A stretch of DNA of 35,562 nucleotides from Paramacrobiotus richtersi. Lineage: Eukaryota; Tardigrada; Eutardigrada; Parachela; Macrobiotidae. Below the pieces are notes generated by a model that worked only from the letters and a program-made list of their open reading frames with translations, was not told the origin of the DNA and searched no databases. The position numbers and the translations under genes were made by a program. The first letter of the stretch is position 1. Every line of letters starts with the position of its first letter. The stretch is taken from the NCBI GenBank assembly GCA_034698045.1, contig JAQGAU010000187.1:1-35562 (forward strand), written 5' to 3'. Positions 32,291 through 35,562 of the stretch are shown piece after piece.

Positions 32291-32304
32291 CAGAGTTTAT
32301 TTTT

Positions 32305-32817
32305 CTAAAGTATTCCGGAAGTCCACTCATTCCTGTATTTTTGGTCTGTAGTGTACAATTTGGTTTTATCAGGTGAATGGAACGTTTTACAAATTTTAGC
32401 TCGAATCACACCAGGTTTGAAAACATGTCCGACCCGTTCTCTGTTCTTTCTCAGAACAGGTAAAATAATTTCCTTTAAACTGCACAGCGGATGTTTTCTT
32501 GCCATCCTATTCTTATTTGAAAGAACATTGCTTCTGGTTCTCAAGCGAAGCAAGAAAGGCTCACTTCGAACCGCTGTTCGTCTGCTGTGAGCGGTAGTGC
32601 GAGAAAGTCTAGAACTTGACCGGCGGTTTGTTTGACCTCTGTCGTAGGGCTTGATGAGATTGCACATGGGTGTATTTGTGTCGTAGCTGTAGAGGACGAA
32701 CCCGAATATCCGTTTCGTTTTGAATTCATGACGTGTGCAAAGTATTGTCGACACATTGCACTTTAAATCTATCAGTCGTGATTTCCTGGAGGCTACTAAA
32801 GGGCTCAGACTAGTCAT
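32305..32817 (-). CDS. Unidentified basic 170-codon open frame (possible LINE ORF1 fragment)
   Basis: This is one of the longest uninterrupted frames in the window. The translation is rich in arginine, serine and lysine, with RRSSSRLSRTTAHSRR in the middle, then PFLLRLRTRSNVLSNKNRMA and SLKEIILPVLRKNRERV. The latter pattern is loosely like the C-terminal domain of LINE ORF1 RNA-binding proteins, and the frame ends just before the LINE ORF2 fragment on the same strand. No zinc knuckle or start context is clear. Chance remains possible, since another frame over 32541-32756 is also open. Confidence 0.3.
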   Translation of the reverse strand: MTSLSPLVASRKSRLIDLKCNVSTILCTRHEFKTKRIFGFVLYSYDTNTPMCNLIKPYDRGQTNRRSSSRLSRTTAHSRRTAVRSEPFLLRLRTRSNVLSNKNRMARKHPLCSLKEIILPVLRKNRERVGHVFKPGVIRAKICKTFHSPDKTKLYTTDQKYRNEWTSGIL

Positions 32818-33003
32818 GAGACTGGCTCGCGAGTCTCACACTAGGCTAAAAGGAAGACATCACGTTCTCTACATGACACAGAAATCAAAATAATCCAAAC
32901 ATTTGCAGTAGCCAGTCAGCAGGGTTTTTTTGCCCTGTCGCTAGTGCATTTAATTAGACTTTGGCTACTGTAGCATAGTAATAATAATTATAATAATTAT
33001 GTT

Positions 33004-33480
33004 AGGTCCTGATTAGGTCAGTAATATTCACAGAGATACAAATAGGTAGATAGTTAGGTCGCTAATACCGGTATTTGTGCAGATACAAATACAGAAAGAT
33101 AGTGAATGCAACAGCGTCAGCACAATTAGGGCGAACTTCTCGAGCCCGAAACAGTCTTGTATAAGAAAAATATTGCTTCAGTTTCAAATTTTGATATAAC
33201 GCCGGGGTCACCTCCAACAAAAAATCAAAAAATGGCCTACTAATATTATGAACCCAGATATGTACCGTGAGGTACATTCCCGCGTGTGGCCAGCGGACAC
33301 ACTCTGGCTAGTTATGTCGGTTAAATTAGTAAGATTAGGTCCCTATCCCAAATATTTATATAAATACAAATCGACAGGGATCAAGATAGTAAACCCAACG
33401 GAACCAGCACCCTCTAGAACAACTTTTGACAGCCGAAAAGGTCATAGAACAGTAAAACCTTCCCTATACGCAAGAAATGT
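33004..33480 (+). repeat. Two-hairpin repeat family, copy A (about 1.7 units)
   Basis: The module order is TTAGGTCAGTAATATTCACA (33015), a spacer, then GGTCACCTCC and ACTAATATTATG, and then the hairpins. Stem 1 is ATGTACC-GTGA-GGTACAT (33260-33277) and stem 2 is GTGTGGCC-AGC-GGACACAC with one mismatch (33284-33302). TCTGGCTAGTTATGTCGG follows. Module 2 comes next (TCTAGAACAACTTTTGACAG, CCGAAAAGGTCATAGAACAG). It then breaks into a different sequence near 33480. Confidence 0.75.
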
Positions 33481-33483
33481 ATA

Positions 33484-33637
33484 TGACAAAAGGTATCCAA
33501 TCGTGTTGAACCCGCTGAACATATATAAAGATCGTTTAACCAATCACATCTCTGGATGCATCCCGCTGCCAAACACTCGGGCGGATTTGACAGTGAGGGG
33601 TTTCAGGAGCAATCTTAAAGCAGCGCTGAGGCCTTGA
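33484..33637 (+). pseudogene. Possible LINE ORF2 C-terminal tail
   Basis: This is the end of a 129-codon plus frame that starts in the repeat copy. The final part reads YKDRLTNHISGCIPLPNT and then ADLTVRGFRSNLKAALRP before the stop, which resembles the end of many LINE ORF2 proteins, where a short F-x-S-x-L-type helix follows an N-x-LP motif. Its junction with the repeat at about 33480 suggests one was inserted in the other. Confidence 0.3.
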
Positions 33638-33805
33638 ACTTAGTCCGGCCCCTTTTATGCAGACATGTTGTGAACCCGTTGAACAAGTAAAAAACCTGCT
33701 TTGCTCTTTACTTAGCTGGAATCGCCGAGTTGGGGCGAGACAACGTGTCTGGTCCAGAATTTACATTGACCTTTTGGTGACCTTTTGTCTGACATGATGT
33801 GGTAA
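33638..33805. other. Short unassigned spacer
   Basis: Nothing recognised between the LINE-like tail and the hAT-type element. Confidence 0.4.
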
Positions 33806-33813
33806 CTGCTTAG
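33806..33813. repeat. Target-site duplication, left copy (CTGCTTAG)
   Basis: Identical to 34285-34292. It fits the nTnnnnAn preference described for hAT insertions (T at position 2, A at position 7). Confidence 0.9.
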
Positions 33814-34284
33814 TAGGGTTGAAATCAAGATTTCGAATATTTCAAATTTCAAGCATCAAATCAATTTCAAATCACATCAAACGGCGGCCCGTTTGAATCT
33901 GGCTAGAAATTGATTTGAAATGTGAAACTGTTTGAAAGTTTGGAACATGAAACGGTCTTGAAATGAGTCTGAAATGTAAAAAATCGCGTTTTTTCCGCAA
34001 ATGCATGGCTGATAGTCCGCAGTTTGCTCTCCTAATGTCATATTCTTATGCATTTTTTATATCGTAATCTTATGTAGGATCGTGTTCTTATGCAGCACAT
34101 GGCCATCTACGACTTTGTGGAATATGCTTACTAAATTCGAAGATGTACTCTGGGACTAAAAAGAATTTACATTATTTCCTTATTTAATTTAATTTACTGT
34201 TTCAAAATCAAGTCAAATCATTTCAAATCAATTTCATTTCAAATCATTTCAAATCGGCCAAAATCCTTGTGAATTTCTACCCTA
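33814..34284. mobile_element. hAT-type MITE, 471 bp
   Basis: The left end is TAGGGTTGAAATC and the right end, reverse-complemented, is TAGGGTAGAAATT, a short terminal inverted repeat of the hAT type. An exact 8-bp TSD flanks it. Both subterminal regions are packed with ATTTCAAAT/ATTTGAAAT words, probably transposase-binding repeats. They can fold: CAAATCAATTTC (33857-33868) pairs with 33906-33917, and inside it TCAAACGG-CGGC-CCGTTTGA is perfect. There is no coding capacity. Confidence 0.9.
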
Positions 34285-34292
34285 CTGCTTAG
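34285..34292. repeat. Target-site duplication, right copy (CTGCTTAG)
   Basis: Matches 33806-33813. Confidence 0.9.
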
Positions 34293-34687
34293 AGCCATTG
34301 CTTATAAAATGCTACAGTGCATAATTGCATATTAATAAGACGCAGACAAGGTCTATATTGCATAAAAACTGCATTGCGGGATGGTTTGCGGCAATTAAGC
34401 GCATTTTGGTAAATGTAAATGTTCTCTATCTAAGTTGACGAGCGTTCAGCTAAGCAACGTATCGGATGCGGTGGGCGCGGAGTGCGAGCGCAGACAAGCT
34501 CGATAGCCCATCGCGGCAGCAGTAGTATACTTGTATTAAATGAATTGCGAATACTGATGTGTGAATCAAACGCGGTGAGTACGGAGCGCAGATAGTTAGC
34601 CCTTCGCGGCGTTAATGTTATGCTTTGCTTTACATGTATTATCGTTTTCTGTAGTATTGCATTTCTGGAATATTGCATTAAATTATA
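34293..34687. other. No gene recognised
   Basis: Two similar GC-richer phrases occur about 100 bp apart (GCGGTGGGCGCGGAGTGCGA near 34469 and GCGGTGAGTACGGAGCGCAG near 34572), each followed by TAGCCC and CGCGGC, indicating a short diverged direct repeat. Confidence 0.45.
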
Positions 34688-34890
34688 GTTCGGTTCAGTT
34701 CAGCTCGGCTCAGTTCTATTCAGACTAGTTGATTCAATCCATTTGATTAAGTTCATTTCAGTTCACCGTTCTATTTATTTTTATTCCATTGTGCCATGTA
34801 TTGTATGATGTGCGGTTCAGTTCCACTAAGCTCACTTTGATTGACTTTCGTTCAGACCAATTCAGTTCAACCTAGTTCAGTTTAGCACAC
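34688..34890. repeat. Decayed TTCAG microsatellite
   Basis: GTTCAG, GTTCA and TTCAG words recur throughout, starting TTCGGTTCAGTTCAGC, with increasing divergence towards the middle. It reads as an old pentanucleotide repeat. Confidence 0.6.
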
Positions 34891-34904
34891 TTTGGACGAA
34901 AGGT

Positions 34905-35562
34905 CTCTAATATTAGTGACGCCGATATGCACTCGACAGGTCAATTTCCGGTCAGCGGGCGGCCGTTCGAGCGGCCAGCCGTTCCAGCTGACACACTTTA
35001 TATTGTAATATTTATTAAATAAAAATAGCAATCTATAAAAATAACCAAAGCTCTAGAACCAGTACCACCAAAGCCTTTTCATATCAAGCATAAAGGTCAT
35101 CGAACAGCAAAACTTGCGTTTCACGCCCAAAAATTTTGAGACATCGGTTTGTTCACCACCAGAGGTCAAGAAAATTTCACCAAAGCAAGATGGTCTACTA
35201 ATATTTCTACCGCTGATATGCATCGAAGTTGCATTCCCGCGTGTGTCCAGCGGACACACTTTGGCTTGTATATATTTTTTATAAGAAGAAAAATAATCTG
35301 GTTAATAATAGTAACGCCATCAAAACCATGATGACTAGAGCCGCTACCAAACGCCAGAAAAGGTCAAGATAAAGTAAAAGTGCTCGGCCCATGGGACTTG
35401 TTAAGGTCACCCGCCGCTAAAACAAGAAGATCACCAGAACGAAAAAAATCGCTAATATAACTGACGCTGATATGTACCGTGAGCAACATTTCCGCGTGTG
35501 TCCAGCGGACACACTTTGGCTTGTTATGTCAGTTATGTCAGTTATGTCAGTTATGTCAGTTA
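34905..35562 (+). repeat. Two-hairpin repeat family, tandem array (copies D, B, C), open at right edge
   Basis: Three units follow each other, with hairpins centred near 34972, 35250 and 35505 (spacing about 278 and 255). Copy B has stem 1 ATGCATC/GTTGCAT (35218-35234, one mismatch) and a perfect stem 2 GTGTGTCC-AGC-GGACACAC (35241-35259). Copy C has stem 2 at 35496-35514. Copy D has an expanded hairpin GTCAGC/GCTGAC enclosing GGCCG/CGGCC (34951-34992). Between hairpins a diverged module 2 occurs (AAAGGTCATCGAACAGCAAA at 35090 and AGAAAAGGTCAAG at 35355). Confidence 0.8.
35524..35562 (+). repeat. TTATGTCAG 9-bp tandem repeat, running off the window
   Basis: More than four copies of TTATGTCAG start 9 nt after the stem of copy C. 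Copy A has a single related TTATGTCGG at the same place, so the microrepeat has expanded from the unit's own 3' flank. Confidence 0.95.

Noticed and set aside
33260..33311. Hammerhead ribozyme in the two-hairpin repeat
   Set aside because: The reverse complement gives GGAA followed by a stem and TATC, similar to the GAA...UH part of the core. The obligatory CUGANGA is missing before the other stem in every copy.

Overview
This window looks like a piece of a large, repeat-rich, moderately AT-rich invertebrate metazoan genome. It has no operons, no dense gene packing, no rRNA or tRNA, and no intact long open frame. It does have several decayed endonuclease-type LINEs, retroposon 3' tails with AATAAA followed by TTG or TTGTC repeats, cut-and-paste transposon copies with target-site duplications (TSDs), and satellite DNA. 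I could not narrow the phylum. I recognise no intact host gene. The one recognisable non-retrotransposon domain is a PHD finger (17300-17464), and that may itself come from a CR1-type LINE ORF1.

Layout, left to right. 1-1612 is a minus-strand LINE reverse transcriptase (RT) remnant that runs off the left edge. 3270-4842 (minus) is an ORF1-like remnant whose 5' end is tandemly duplicated (3931-4250 and 4626-4947). 6319-8945 is a long-TIR DNA element with an exact 8-bp TSD; a strongly structured cassette (7144-7500) lies inside it. 9836-9881 and 10894-10945 are retroposon tails. From 10309 to about 14940 lie the dismembered parts of a TTAA-type transposon. 15972-16480 holds a copy of a two-hairpin repeat family. 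17165-17524 encodes the PHD peptide. 17979-18760 is an old ~357-bp tandem repeat.

21735-23550 is the best preserved LINE: endonuclease C-terminal half plus RT core, plus strand, broken by stops and a frameshift. 24190-25565 is a ~215-bp satellite with clear dimeric (~430 bp) higher-order structure. Its seventh monomer is split by a 1795-bp TTAA-flanked transposon (25566-27360) and resumes at 27361-27487. 27776-28440 is a hairpin-rich, LTR-like block. 28522-29546 is bounded by a 26-bp inverted repeat. 31671-32290 is another LINE fragment. 33814-34284 is a 471-bp hAT-type MITE with an 8-bp TSD. 33004-33480 and 34905-35562 carry further copies of the two-hairpin family, tandem at the right edge.

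The genes do not act together as a pathway; the window is a record of nested transposition and satellite growth. The most novel-looking items are the two-hairpin family, whose first stem is kept by different sequences in different copies, the dimeric satellite with a dated insertion, and the two folded cassettes with AATAAA inside hairpins. Assignments come from reading the sequence; no database search was possible.
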